The notes: generated by a model from the sequence alone, not told the origin. A stretch of 64,000 bases of DNA from Elysia chlorotica (GCA_003991915.1 RQTK01000358.1:32040-96039); one strand, 5' to 3'. Positions 48,464 to 59,200 are shown, counted from the first letter of the stretch. Translations and numbers: made by a program.

Positions 48464-48650
48464 GCGACGGGTCCAAAACCTATCCTCTGACGATTTTATG
48501 TGTTGTCATTGAGAGACAGTGCGGGCATACCAGGGAACTTGTCTCCAGATCATATTATCTATCGGTCACTAAAATATGTCAGATCATTGGTGTTTGAACC
48601 AGGGACTTTCCAACTCCGTGACCAAAGCTATACCACCGTGCCCATCCCAT
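48464..48650 (-). mobile_element. tRNA-derived SINE
   Basis: On the minus strand the head reads GGGCACGGTGGTATAGCTTT (A box), then CCCTGGTTCAAACACC (B box). The body runs to GAGACAAGTTCCC, then a segment complementary to TCTGACGATTTTATGTG, and ends near GACGGGTCC. The tail is lost. Confidence 0.75.
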
Positions 48651-48803
48651 CCCCACCCCCGGTTTCCCTCACAATCAATGAATACGTATTAGGAAGAACA
48701 TTTAGACACCCGATTTAGATATCTAAAAATTAGAAACATAGACATTGACATAGACATAAGCTGCACGACTAAATATTCTTTCTTCCTGTACTTAAAGGAC
48801 AAA

Positions 48804-49012
48804 AGATGAATATTAGTTATTTAATCTTATGGCGGATTTGAGCTGCGGCCTTTCTTAGGCACCGTTTCAATTCCTTCCTTTTTCTTCAAGACACGCTCTC
48901 TTCTAGTGGAAAGGCTTCTAGATACCTATGAAAGTACTTACGTCAACGGGTCTTAAGACGAGCGTCTAAAAACTGTACGTATGGCCACTTTGAAACAATG
49001 CAGGGACCCATT
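48804..49012. repeat. Motif B copy 2 plus minus-strand SINE fragment
   Basis: Motif B (AAAGATGAATATTAGTTATT, TGGCGGATTTGAGCTG) covers about 48804-48905. At 48944-49012 ACGGGTCTTAAGACGAGCGTC and AATGCAGGGACCC match the minus-strand SINE body. Confidence 0.6.
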
Positions 49013-49026
49013 TTCGTAGCCACAAA

Positions 49027-49300
49027 TTGAATGAAGATTTATTTGTTATCGTAGCGTATTTCCACTGGGGTCGTCTCTGGTACAGTCGTCCTCAATCCCT
49101 GAGAACGGACACGATCAGAGGGATCTAACTGCACATTTTTAGTCTCTATATCTCCATGTCCATAGCTTTTAAACTGGCTGAGATAAGTCCTGGTGCCCCC
49201 GCACTGTCTCTGCGCGGCAGCATGTAAAATGTCAGATATTTGTCTTGTGACCCATTCACAATATAGCCTTGCCTTTGAACTTGTACTTTAAGAAATACAC
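49027..49300 (+). repeat. Motif B copy 3 plus plus-strand SINE fragment
   Basis: Motif B (GAATGAAGATTTATTTG, TAGCGTATTTCCACTGGGGT, CGTCCTCAATCCCTGAG) is followed directly from about 49167 by the SINE body: AACTGGCTGAGATAAGTCC, GCACTGTCTCTGCGCGGCAG and CAGATATTTGTCTTGTGACC. Confidence 0.65.
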
Positions 49301-49349
49301 TCAACGTAACCCTCCGCCCTCTCCTTCCTCAGATATGCTTCATGAACAA

Positions 49350-49595
49350 AACAAATGAAGCGTTATTTATTTTTGTAGCGCATTTCGACTGGGGTCCATT
49401 CGGTACAGCCGTCCTCAATCCCCGGTCTTAGAACTTTAGATCAGTTTTCAGTGACCGGCTGAGACAGGAGTCATGGTCCCCCCGACCTGTCTTTGTGTGG
49501 CAGCATGTAAAATTGTCAGTCGTTAGTCTTGGCACTCATTCACAATATACCCTTGCTGCTGACGTTGAGCGTTAAAAAAACCAACTCAAATCAAA
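49350..49595 (+). repeat. Motif B copy 4 plus SINE body and tail
   Basis: Motif B (GAAGCGTTATTTATTTTTG, CGCATTTCGACTGGGGTCC, CGTCCTCAATCCCCGG) passes into the SINE body at about 49438 (GACCGGCTGAGACAGGAGTC, GTCAGTCGTTAGTCTTGG). The tail is GACGTTGAGCGTTAAAAAAA followed by CCAACTC. Confidence 0.7.
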
Positions 49596-49707
49596 TACAT
49601 TTTTCCAATTTCTGGATGGAACCACGTCCTCTCGAATAGAAAGCCAACGCTCTGCCACTTTAACCACCTCCCACTAACCACTCCTCTCTCACCCTGATTC
49701 GCCACAA

Positions 49708-49827
49708 AATGAATGAAGAGTTATTTATTGCAGTAGCGTATTTCTTCTGGGTCCCCTCTCCGGTACAGTTGCCCTCAATCCCCGGTTTCAGAACTTGAGA
49801 ACTGACCGCACCACAGGGACCTGACCG

Positions 49828-49897
<70 letters not shown>

Positions 49898-49903
49898 GTC
49901 TAT
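49708..49903 (+). repeat. Motif B copy 5 plus (CT)n array
   Basis: Motif B (GAAGAGTTATTTATTGC, GTAGCGTATTTCTTCTGGGT, GCCCTCAATCCCCGG) extends to ACCACAGGGACCTGACCG. A CT array follows to about 49896 and abuts the next TIR element. Confidence 0.7.
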
Positions 49904-50066
49904 AGAAGCTTTGCGATCCCTCGACAATGACTGATGACTTAATAATGCCCCTCTGAACGCTAATTGGGTCCGTCGGTCTTGGATATAACTACGATTAAGC
50001 GCCGGTTCAGAATTGATGCAGTATCTATCTATCGTCTTCGTTGACCCTCTTATCGCAAGGTCTTTA
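49904..50066 (+). mobile_element. MITE-like TIR element, best complete copy (~163 bp)
   Basis: The left end GAAGCTTTGCGAT and right end ATCGCAAGGTCTTT are inverted repeats, and further matches may extend them to ~17 bp. Inside are TGACTTAATAATGCCCC, CTAATTGGGTCC, TACGATTAAGCGCCGGTTCAGA and CTATCGTCTTCG. No protein is encoded, so mobility would depend on a transposase supplied elsewhere. I cannot assign a superfamily because target-site duplications are unclear. Confidence 0.7.
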
Positions 50067-50724
50067 GTCTTAGAATTTGACAACGGACCCGACTGTAGTT
50101 CTGTTATCCATAGATATATCGGTCAGTCGATAGCTTCCCAAACAAATTGCTTTGTTTTCCTTTATAAGCTGCGTATGTAAATTGTTTCTTTGTCTTTTAG
50201 AGTAGATTGAGGACAGACGGCTTACGTTGCTACGAAGCAAAACACCCACGAGTATTCTGAGCGGACTGCAAACCGATATCACATAATGGATTTTTAACAC
50301 TGGGAGACAAAAAGAACAAAACTATCGGGGAATTTCGTATAAGTAATTGGACACAAGGGTGGTGTATAAGTTCAAACTTCCTCTAAAACGTGGCGTCTGT
50401 TTCTGTTGAATTTGTTTGTTGTTTTTTGTATGTGATGAGAAATAAATAGGGTAGTTTATGCAAAGAAGGAAACTGTGTTGTTTTTTTTTTTCTCGAAATT
50501 TAACATTAGAAGACAAAAGAGATTTGCACTTTTAAATCCATCTTTTAGAGTACAACAGTTGTTGTTTTTTTGTAGAGGGATGGGGATTTCTTTGAGATTT
50601 GTTTACATAATTTTATCTAACTAGGCATTTGAAACAACAAAAAAACCCACATAATTTTGTTTTCTTCAACACAGTTCTCAATGTTTTAAAATGAATTACT
50701 CATAACCCCTATTATTAAAATTCT
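50067..50724. other. Gene-free stretch
   Basis: AT-rich with T and A runs; nothing supported. Confidence 0.4.
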
Positions 50725-50915
50725 AAAGTCTCTTTGCCTCTCTCTGTTTCTCTCTCTCTCTATCTCTCTCTCTCTCTCAATCTCTCTCATCCTCTATCTA
50801 GAGCCAATATTTTCTTATTAATTATTTATCCTAATTCAAACTTCAAATCTATACATCTATCTAGTTACCATTGATCCAGCCCCTGTATTTCTTATCTCTC
50901 CCTGTCTCTCTGTTC

Positions 50916-50986
<71 letters not shown>

Positions 50987-50988
50987 CG

Positions 50989-51046
<58 letters not shown>

Positions 51047-51062
51047 TCCTCTTTTCTCTCTC
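50725..51062. repeat. (CT)n and (CTGT)n microsatellites
   Basis: A CT array at 50725-50800, then after 110 bp a (CTGT)n block of about 18 units (50916-50988) running into CT. The open frames on both strands are artefacts. Confidence 0.96.
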
Positions 51063-51157
51063 ACTCATTCCTTCTTTATTTTGCTTTATTTTCCTTTGCC
51101 CTTAGTTATGCGAATCAAATCTATCATGTATCCCATATAATTATATTTCCTTTTTGA

Positions 51158-51225
51158 CTCTCTCTCTCTCTCCCTCTCTCTCGCTCTCTCTCTCTCTCTC
51201 CCTATCTCTCTTTCTCTCTCTGAAT
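51158..51225. repeat. (CT)n microsatellite
   Basis: CT array with CCCT and CGCT interruptions. Confidence 0.95.
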
Positions 51226-52840
51226 CCCTGCAAGTATGACTGTGAAAAAGATAATAAAGCCGAATACAGCAAAAAAGTGACAACCCAACAACTTAAATAT
51301 CTCAACGACAAAAGAAACGGATCAATACTATTAATAACTAATATATAAACATTTCACCCTAGGTGCTGACGTCTTCAGTACAAAACTAGTTAGGTACAGA
51401 AGAAAACCATGTTGTACTGTAATTTAAGCTTATATACATTAGTAAATCTCTATGTAACTTTTACTAGTTTTTATCTATTATTATTTGTCTTGTTTATGGC
51501 GCAGAGGTTTTAAAGCTATATGGCGGCCCGAGCCTCTTCGACTTTTTACTATCATTCAGAACAAAAGCACCCTATGTCACATACACACACACACTCAACA
51601 TAACACACACTTATATTATATACAACACCAGCCCTGAATTTTAAAGCACGCCTTATCTCTTGTCCTGTTATGTAAAGCCCGTTTCCACTCGACCACAAGA
51701 CGCGTATGATTGAACAATATAATCACACGGCAAACAATTCAAGCCCTATGAAAAGCGTAAACATCCGGAGTCCCTGTCGTTATTCGGAGCTTGACCCTAA
51801 GTAAGACCTGGACCCTTGCGGTCATTTGAAGCTGACCAAGGGCTAGGCCTCTACTCAGTAGGGGGGCAAACCTTGCCAGGTCGGCAACCAGTACCAATAT
51901 TTTATTTTAACCCTCTGCCCTTTACCTCCTTCATGCTGCAGCACTTTCTAAGAGCCCATAACAATACCTGATTTAAGTGGTCGATCACGTGTGCATGGGA
52001 CAGCGTGACCAAGCCAGGTTAAATGACCACTGCTATGTGTATGTGTGTGTGGCGGGGGTGGGGGTGGGGAGGAAAGGGGCTTAATTGCGTATTGCCCCCC
52101 CTCCCTCATGCCTGTAAAGAGTCATACACCTGGGGTACATTATTATAATCGCAAGTTTAGTGAGATCAAGCTATGTCCTGTAAGTTGGGGTGTTTAAAGA
52201 CTTTGACTGACCACATAAACAAAAGGCACCACGGACGTTAAGACAAAATGTACTACATAATTATATAAGCGTTGAAACAAAGTATGCTACAAAATGTTAG
52301 GTGTTAAAAAAGATGGACCATAGGGACCATGTTGTCGGATTATGGTTTGAATACTCTGTTCTTGTTTTGCAATGGCTAATGATAGATCTAGTTATATTGA
52401 ATCGTGGTGGGAGCAGCTACATGATACGGTCCTTTACGGCACCAAACTTTATTCTATTGTAGTAAACCAATACGTTTTTAATGACAGCAGTAAAATGAAC
52501 ACCTTTGAATCGCATTAAATAGTCATAGACAAGGCCACCTGTTGTCGAAAAAGAAAATGAGTTTTCGTAACCACAAATAACAAATTTACCTTAAAAAAAT
52601 ATGTAATGAATCTACGCAAGACAAAGAGTAAACAAACCAATTTACTGCTTTATCTTGTTGCTGCATATTTTAAGTTAGATACAAAATTAGTAGGAATGGG
52701 AAAGAGCAACTTTTATAATAATTATAGGTCATGCTGTCGAACACTGTGCTTTAATCGAAATGTAAACATATCCCCTATTTTTTTTGGTTTATTTTCAGAC
52801 CAGTTTATTTGTTGAAGCACCATATATTATAACCTAAATT
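51226..52840. other. Gene-free stretch
   Basis: Mixed to AT-rich. A CA-rich patch lies near 51580 and a GC-richer patch at 51640-52090. I see no exon, tRNA-like box or repeat match. Confidence 0.4.
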
Positions 52841-52842
52841 GT

Positions 52843-52945
52843 GGATGTCTGACAATTTTATGCTCTTCCACACACCAGACAGGGCGGGGATACCGTGACT
52901 CCTGTCTCAGGCAGTCACATTAAACTATTTTCAGCCCAGTTCTGC
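52843..52945 (-). mobile_element. SINE body fragment
   Basis: On the minus strand: GACTGCCTGAGACAGGAGTC, CCCGCCCTGTCTGGTGTGTG and a segment complementary to GTCTGACAATTTTATGC. The head and the tail are absent. Confidence 0.75.
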
Positions 52946-53121
52946 TTTCTCGTTAACCGATTTGTTCTTTCACAAACATGCGCGGAAAATAATACGTCTT
53001 CTCTAACGCGCTATAAACACGAATGTACAATGGAAAAAAATATCATTTTACTCACGCTATCGACCTCATCGTCAATCAGAACTTTTCCCATTATGAAAAC
53101 CCCGATCTGACAAGACGTGCT

Positions 53122-53330
53122 CAATGCTTTACGATAACGCGGCTTATAGAAAAACGAAGACGATAGGTAAGGGGCTAATAACAAAACGAAGACGATAGGT
53201 AAGGGAATCTGCACCGGCCTCCAATCACAGTTCTGTCCTTAATTTACGGAGCCAATGAGCGATCAGAAAACTCCATGTCTGAAGGACCTGATTAGGTAAT
53301 CCAGTATCGTCGTGTGGATCGTAAAGTATG
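53122..53330 (-). mobile_element. MITE-like TIR element with internal 32-bp duplication
   Basis: The ends CAATGCTTTACGATA and GATCGTAAAGTATG are inverted repeats. On the minus strand the inside has TTTTCTGATCGCTCATTGGC and GTGATTGGAGGCCGGTGCAG, so both CCAAT boxes are intact here (AGCCAATGA and TCCAATCA on the plus strand). AAAACGAAGACGATAGGTAA occurs twice, at 53151 and 53183, explaining the greater length of ~209 bp. Confidence 0.7.
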
Positions 53331-53666
53331 TATTAATTTAAAAAAAGGCTTATGAAATCCAACAAATGGGTTTTATAACTTGAGACCTCCCCTCCCCCCC
53401 CTCCCCCAACCACAAAAAGCAACAAAACAAAACAACAACAACAAAGAAACAAAAATTAAAAAAAAACAAGCAAAAAAAAAAAACCAAAACAAAAAACAAA
53501 GCAAAACAAATTAAGGGTAGTGTGTACATACTGTTATGATGTACTTTTAGAAATGTTCTAAGTCTAAAATGATAGCACTGTTGAACCCAATACACTAGAT
53601 TATAATACTTTATTATGCCTCTGGACGTTAGCTGGTAAAATCAGTAAATTTATAGATACATCCGTG
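53331..53666. other. Gene-free stretch
   Basis: A C-rich run at about 53388-53407 is followed by A-rich sequence. Nothing supported. Confidence 0.4.
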
Positions 53667-54480
53667 AAATAGGTAAAGCTTTATGCTTGCGCTTCTGACA
53701 AGCTTGATTAAGATGTACCGCACTCAAAAAAGGTGAAGGTAACAAATCTTAATGGGGATGTTTTTTTGAGGTTAGAATAATGAGGGTATGCGTACAAAAG
53801 GATTATATTATGGTAGAGAAGAAAAAAAAGTGTGTTTTTGTTATTTTTTTTATATTTTTTCTTGCTAGCAGTAAAGCTGGTGTCTCTCCCTTTCTCTATC
53901 TCTTTGTATATCTCTATTTTCCCTCTCTCTTGCTCTCTCTCTGTATGTCTCTCTCTCTCACACACACACACTTACACACACGCAACCACTCACTTCTAAT
54001 ACAAAGAGTTATGGCAATCTCCCACGAATTATATCTATCTTAAACTACTTTGCGCACTATATTAAAAATGTCATGTCGATCTGAAGCAAAATGATCCGTG
54101 CAAACAGGTGCGCATCGTAAGCAAAGGAGGGTGTTACAAACATCCGAGGAAAGAAAGGACAAATATTTATAAATAATTAAACAAGCTGGCAACTTTTAAT
54201 ATTGAGGAACTTGCGTTGTTCCGGTGACCTCTAGTAAGGTAACAGTTTAGCGTGTATATAATTAGACGCAGATGAAAAAGTTGAGTTCCCACGTCTCTAA
54301 GTAAAGGGACTTTGGAGGATGGTTATTTTCCAAGAAGGATTGTAATATGGATTTTTAGAAACGTTTCACATCGTCTCTAGTGGGTTAAGCCATTGTTATA
54401 TTGTAATGGCTCAGTTGCTATTTTTCTATTGTTGTTGCTGTTGTTGGTGTTGTTGTTTTTGTTGTTGTTGGTGTTGTTGT
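53667..54480. repeat. Duplicated ~0.8 kb unit, copy 1
   Basis: The head (53667-53882) begins GAAATAGGTAAAGCTTTATG and ends CTAGCAGTAAAGCTGGTG. The body (53883-54480) has CT/CA microsatellites, AACCACTCACTTCTAATACA, AACAGGTGCGCATCGTAAGC, GTTCCGGTGACCTCTAGTAA and a final TTG-rich run. The head recurs at 54484 and the body at 56391. Confidence 0.9.
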
Positions 54481-54483
54481 CGT

Positions 54484-54696
54484 GAAATAGGTAAAGCTTT
54501 ACGCTTCCGCTTCTGACAAGCTTGATTAAGATTTACCGCACTCAAAAAGGGTGAAGGTAACAAATCGTAATGGAAATGTTTTTGAGGTTAGAATAATGAA
54601 TATCTGTGTACAAAAGGATTATATTATGGTAGAGAAGAAAAAAAGGGTGTATTTGTTATTTTTAAAAAAAATTTTCTTGCTAGCAGTAAAGCTGGT
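54484..54696. repeat. Duplicated unit, copy 2, head portion
   Basis: It begins GAAATAGGTAAAGCTTTACG directly after copy 1 and ends CTAGCAGTAAAGCTGGTG. It is about 90% identical to 53667-53882. The matching body is displaced 1.7 kb downstream. Confidence 0.9.
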
Positions 54697-54789
54697 GCTG
54701 ATAAAAAAAAGACAAATTCGATACCTCTATGAAGGAGATACAAAGATGTTCGGTAATAGGTGGGTTTTTTTTTGTTGTTTTTTTTTTCG

Positions 54790-55030
54790 TTTGGATAGTG
54801 TTGATAATGATTGTGATGATAAGGGTGATAAGGATGTTGATTAGGAAGAGGAGGAGTAGAAGGATGATATCATTTTTTTTTAGGATAATGATGAGGATGA
54901 TGATGATGATGATAATAATGATTATGATGATAATGCTGCTGCTGCTGCTGCTGTTGAGGATGACGATAATGATGTATATAATAAGAATGCAGATGATGAT
55001 GATAATGATGAAAATGATCATGATTTCACT
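54790..55030. repeat. Degenerate (GAT)n tract
   Basis: GAT/GAG/AAT units with a short pure GCT run near 54937-54955. Poly-Ile and Met/Arg frames across it are artefacts. Confidence 0.9.
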
Positions 55031-55302
55031 TATAAGGATACGATTATAAGTAATAAATACGAACGATTGTAATACCATAGAAGTAAAGGAGCAAGCAATC
55101 TTTGTCGATAATCACGTAAAATCTAAGAACATATTAGGGAAATCGACTGACTATGTCTTCATATCAATGGTAATAATTATTTTCGCAACCAATGCAGCTT
55201 TTACGACAAAGGAATATTTTTTATCAAAGCCGCCAACTAATTTGGTTATAAAAGTGGACATTTTAGCCACATAATGTGTATCCAAACTGCTTTCAATAAT
55301 AC

Positions 55303-55562
55303 GGGAAGAAGTGGCTCAAGAGGTAGAGCGTTGATCTACAACATAAGGTCTGCGGTTCGGATCCTTCGATCGATCAAACATTCGTTTGTCCAATTTTGTA
55401 CCGCACTGGTTAGTTTTGTATGAGTTTGATGTCACTCGGCTGAGATAAGAGTCCAGATCGTCCAGCCCTGTATATCGTGTTGCAGCACTTAAAATTGTCA
55501 GACGTTAGTCTTGAGGTCCGACAAAAATAAAGCTTACATGGTGCTGACGTTAAGAATCAAAA
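55303..55562 (+). mobile_element. tRNA-derived SINE with clear Pol III boxes
   Basis: The head has AGTGGCTCAAGAGGTAGAGC (A box) and TGCGGTTCGGATCC (B box), the closest match to consensus in the window. The body follows: CTCGGCTGAGATAAGAGTCC, CAGCCCTGTATATCGTGTTG and GTCAGACGTTAGTCTTGAGG, with the end GTGCTGACGTTAAGAATC. TTTCAATA before and TTTCAATT after may be a short target-site duplication. It lies inside the 1.7 kb segment that splits copy 2 of the duplicated unit. Confidence 0.85.
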
Positions 55563-56260
55563 CAAATACAAAGCTTGCCTTTCAATTTGAACTTGTTTCA
55601 CTTTAGTAAAATCAATCAATATTTAACATTCTTTCACTCTGGTATTGGCTTTTGCCTTTTACTATTCTATAAAAGTATTGTAGGTAAAATGTTAACACTC
55701 TATTTATTAACCAAACAACCCAAAACAACAACCTTAACACAGCCATATTACATATAATTTAGTCAATTATTAAAAGTAAACCATTATCATTAGAAATATA
55801 GCAATACTCATTTTTATATGAATCAAAAGCAGTAACAACAACAATAGCAACAACATAAACAGCAACAAAAACATCCATATTAAGTAACAGAGGCATAAAA
55901 ACATCAATAATTTTAAGAATTTTTGTTTTAATGTCCAAAAAATTGCACTTTGATTTTTATTTTAGTCTGTCTATTTTCAGTTTTTCATTTGTCCCCCTCT
56001 GTTTGTCTTTCTCTCTTTCTCTTTGTCTGTATTTGTTGATTAAAGAAGAGCTATTTTTAGCACTTTAAAACAAGTTTTTGTTTTTTTAAACTCGTCATAT
56101 TTATGATGGATCAAACATAGATAAGAAAAGGGGAAATAGTAATATCAATGTTGAAAAAGTATTGCGGACACAACGTCATCTATTCGGAGTAAAGCCCATT
56201 ACTATTTTACTCCGATTGAATTTAACGTGTATTCAGTAGGTTCATTTTTTATTGCATTTC
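55563..56260. other. Gene-free stretch
   Basis: AT-rich; part of the segment separating the head and body of the duplicated unit. Nothing supported. Confidence 0.4.
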
Positions 56261-56457
56261 CATGTTCACACGGCTCATCTCTCTAAACCATCTCTCTTTC
56301 CCTCTATCTCTCAATCTATTTATCTCTTTATTTGTCTCTCTATCCCTTATCTCTTCCTCTGTTTTCATTATCTACTCTCCGTCTCTGTCTATATCTCCCT
56401 TTCTCTATCTCTTTGTCTATCTCTATTTTCCCCCTCTCTCGCTCTCTCTCTCTGCAT

Positions 56458-56502
<45 letters not shown>

Positions 56503-57155
56503 TTACACACACACAACCACTCACTTCTAATACAAAGAGTTATGGCAATCTCCCACGAATTATATCTATCTTAAACGAACATGATAGAGGATTTTGATAG
56601 TTTACTTAACTACTTTGCGCACTATATTAAAAAATAATGTCATGTCGATCTGAAGCAAAATGATCCGTGCAAACAGGTGCGCATCGTAAGCAAAAAGGGG
56701 GTGTTACAAACATCCGAGGAAAGAAAGGACAAATATTTATAAATAATTAAACAAGCTGGCAACTTTTATGATCGAGGAACTTGCGTTCTTCCGGTGACCT
56801 CTAGTAAGATAAAAGTTTGTAAGTGCAAACAGGTGCGCATCGTAAGCAAAAAGGGGGTGTTACAAACATCCGAGGAAAGAAAGGACAAATATTTATAAAT
56901 AATTAAACAAGCGGGGAACTTTTATGATCGAGGAACTTGCGTTGTTCCGGTGACCTCTAGTAAGATAAACGTTTAGCGTATATATATTTAGGCGCAAATT
57001 AAAAAGTGTAGTTCTCACGTCCTTTATATAAGGGACTTTGGGAGGATGGTTATCTTTTAAGGAAGATTGTAATATGGATATTTTATAAACATCTCTAGTG
57101 GGTAGAGCCATTGTTATATTGTAATGGCTCAGTTGCTATTTTCTATTGTTGTTGC

Positions 57156-57188
<33 letters not shown>

Positions 57189-57190
57189 GG
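56261..57190. repeat. Duplicated unit, copy 2, body with nested 156-bp duplication
   Basis: It starts in CT/CA microsatellites and matches 53883-54480 from about 56391 onward. A segment beginning GTGCAAACAGGTGCGCATCG occurs twice, at 56667 and 56823, so copy 2 gained an internal 156-bp tandem duplication. Ends in a TTG-rich array as copy 1 does. Confidence 0.9.
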
Positions 57191-57225
57191 TTGTTGGTGT
57201 TGGTGGTGTTGGTGGTGGTGGTGAT
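57140..57225. repeat. (TTG)n/(GGT)n tract
   Basis: GTT units passing into GGTGTT and GGTGGTGAT units. Confidence 0.9.
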
Positions 57226-57580
57226 GTTTTTTGCCAATGTTCGGTCTCCTTTATTTGTCTGCATTATTTTGTTACAAGGTCAGTAATTATGTTATAACAT
57301 TATAAGGAAGGGTCAGCCCTAAATCAGTCAATGCTTTGGACTTTTAATGAGGCCTTACAGGGTTCCGATCCAAGCCTGAGCCGCCCCCCCTCCCTTTCCC
57401 CTCCCTCACATACCTTTTCCAGTGTCTTTGTTCAGGATTCTTCAGGAAAATATAGAACTTAAGTAAAATACAAGAAAAAAGGTTGTCACTCTTAAAATAA
57501 TTTAAAAAAAAGTTTATGTTATTATATAAAGTGCCCTTGATTAATGATACCATTAATAAAAAGACGAAACGAACGAACTT
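57226..57580. other. Gene-free stretch
   Basis: No gene or repeat supported; one C-rich patch at about 57385. Confidence 0.4.
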
Positions 57581-57775
57581 TTTTTTTCAAGATGTATTAA
57601 TTGTAGAGTAAGATGAACATCGCATTGCACAGCTACTATAAAACAACTCATGAAGAACAAATAATATCAGATTTATTTTTTTTCAAGATGTATTAATTGT
57701 AGAGTAAGATGAACTTCGCATTGCACAGCTACTATGAAACAACTCATGAAGAATAACTAATATCAGGAGATTTGT
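57581..57775. repeat. 96-bp tandem duplication
   Basis: TTTCAAGATGTATTAATTGT at 57585 and 57681 starts two units that match at all but a few positions, including GATGAACWTCGCATTGCACA. Confidence 0.95.
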
Positions 57776-58632
57776 TAAGTTGTGAAAATGCAGTCCTTTA
57801 ATTGATTCAGGAGTTCTATATTTTTTATATAACAATAATAACAATTAAATATACTTTGCCCCATAGTTTATATCCAAGTTTACATTGAACGTATTTTTTT
57901 TTGGAGTCTGCATGGAATTGTACATTTCTTTTAATTTAGCAAGCGATACATATGAAATGTAGATGTCGTTACATTTGTTTACTCTCTCTATTAAATATGT
58001 CTTGATTGTAAAAAAGGCTCAGTTTTCCCTCCTTTTTTTTCATTGCAATAAATAAACCACTTCAATTTTAACCGTTAAAAACATCAGATTTGCCCAATTG
58101 GAATTTGCATTCCATGTGATAGCATGTTTCAAGTGGTAAAAAAAAAAAATTAAAATTTGAAACAGATTGCGTTCAAAGGGAAGTAACCTCACAATTTTTA
58201 AAAACTTTCTCTCAGTTTAACCTAAAATTAATGTTTGGTTCTGTTGGATCTATTTGTAGACCCACATGTCACTGATAAACTTCATTTTTTTCTTTATTTC
58301 AAAATATTTGAAATTTGAATCCTCAATTTTGCTTGGCTTTTATTTTTGCAGCCTGATCATATGAAACGATTTCAGCCCTTCTATCTAAACCCGGGTCTGA
58401 CTGCCCGTTGGTCACCATGTTATCGACGTATAATAATAAAAAAATAATATAATTTATTTGAGAAGAGAACTGATTCTGTAAAGCAGGCTAGGTTTGTTAG
58501 TTTCATTCAGAACGTCCATGGTCCATCGACAGCTACTAAAATTCATCGTGGATGGGACTCCAAATTACAGTCTGACCATTGAGTAGTGTATCCAATCAGG
58601 AGCATCTCTATCGCTACCACGCAGAGTCTGAG
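57776..58632. other. Gene-free stretch
   Basis: AT-rich; nothing supported. Confidence 0.45.
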
Positions 58633-58634
58633 TA

Positions 58635-58895
58635 AGGGTTGATTTGAGTTGGTTTAACGTCAAACATCGTCATTATAAATGTTATATTTTGTACGGGCCC
58701 CAAGACTGACGTCTGACAATTTGGTGTACTGCCACACCCGAGACAGTACGAGGAGACCATGACTCCTGTCTCATCCGCTCACATTAGACTGACACCGACC
58801 TAACCAGTAGGAAGCGAAATCACCAAGGTTCGAACTACGAACCTCCTGAGTCGGAAGCAACCCCAGGGGTACTGCCCCCCCCCCCCCCCCCCCCC
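58635..58895 (-). mobile_element. tRNA-derived SINE with 21-base G run at its 5' end
   Basis: On the minus strand a G run (58875-58895 as C on plus) is followed by CAGTACCCCTGGGGTTGC (A-box region), then TCGTAGTTCGAACCTTGG (B box). The body has GAGACAGGAGTCATGG and GTGTGGCAGTACACC, and the tail is TTTGACGTTAAACCAACTC. Full length apart from point changes. Confidence 0.85.
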
Positions 58896-58992
58896 TCGCA
58901 TTATTATTGTTTCACTATTGTTTCCAATTCTACTACCAGTAACAAATATTTTCAGTTCCAATAATTATTCCTTCCCAAAGTTATGTAGATTA

Positions 58993-59082
58993 AGAGAAAA
59001 TAAATAAATAAGTAAATAAATAAATAAATAAATGAATGCATGAATGAATAAAAAAATAAATAAATAAATAAATAAATAAACG
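58993..59082. repeat. (AAAT)n microsatellite
   Basis: AAAT units with GAATGC interruptions. Confidence 0.95.
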
Positions 59083-59091
59083 TGTCCGTCC

Positions 59092-59200
59092 ATTTCTCAG
59101 CCAGATCGCCTTGAGTACAACAGAAAGCGCACCTGTTAGTCCTCTTGACTTAAAAATAGAGGTCCAAGGTTTGAATGCCTCCTGGTGCACCGTTCTCTCC
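59092..59200 (+). mobile_element. tRNA-like SINE head (putative)
   Basis: GATCGCCTTGAGTACAACAG may hold a worn A box, and CAAGGTTTGAATGCCTCC holds a good B box. No shared body follows. Confidence 0.35.

Noticed and set aside
54680-55078. 132-residue Ile-rich minus frame as a membrane protein
   Set aside because: The hydrophobic run comes from translating a degenerate GAT tract on the opposite strand.
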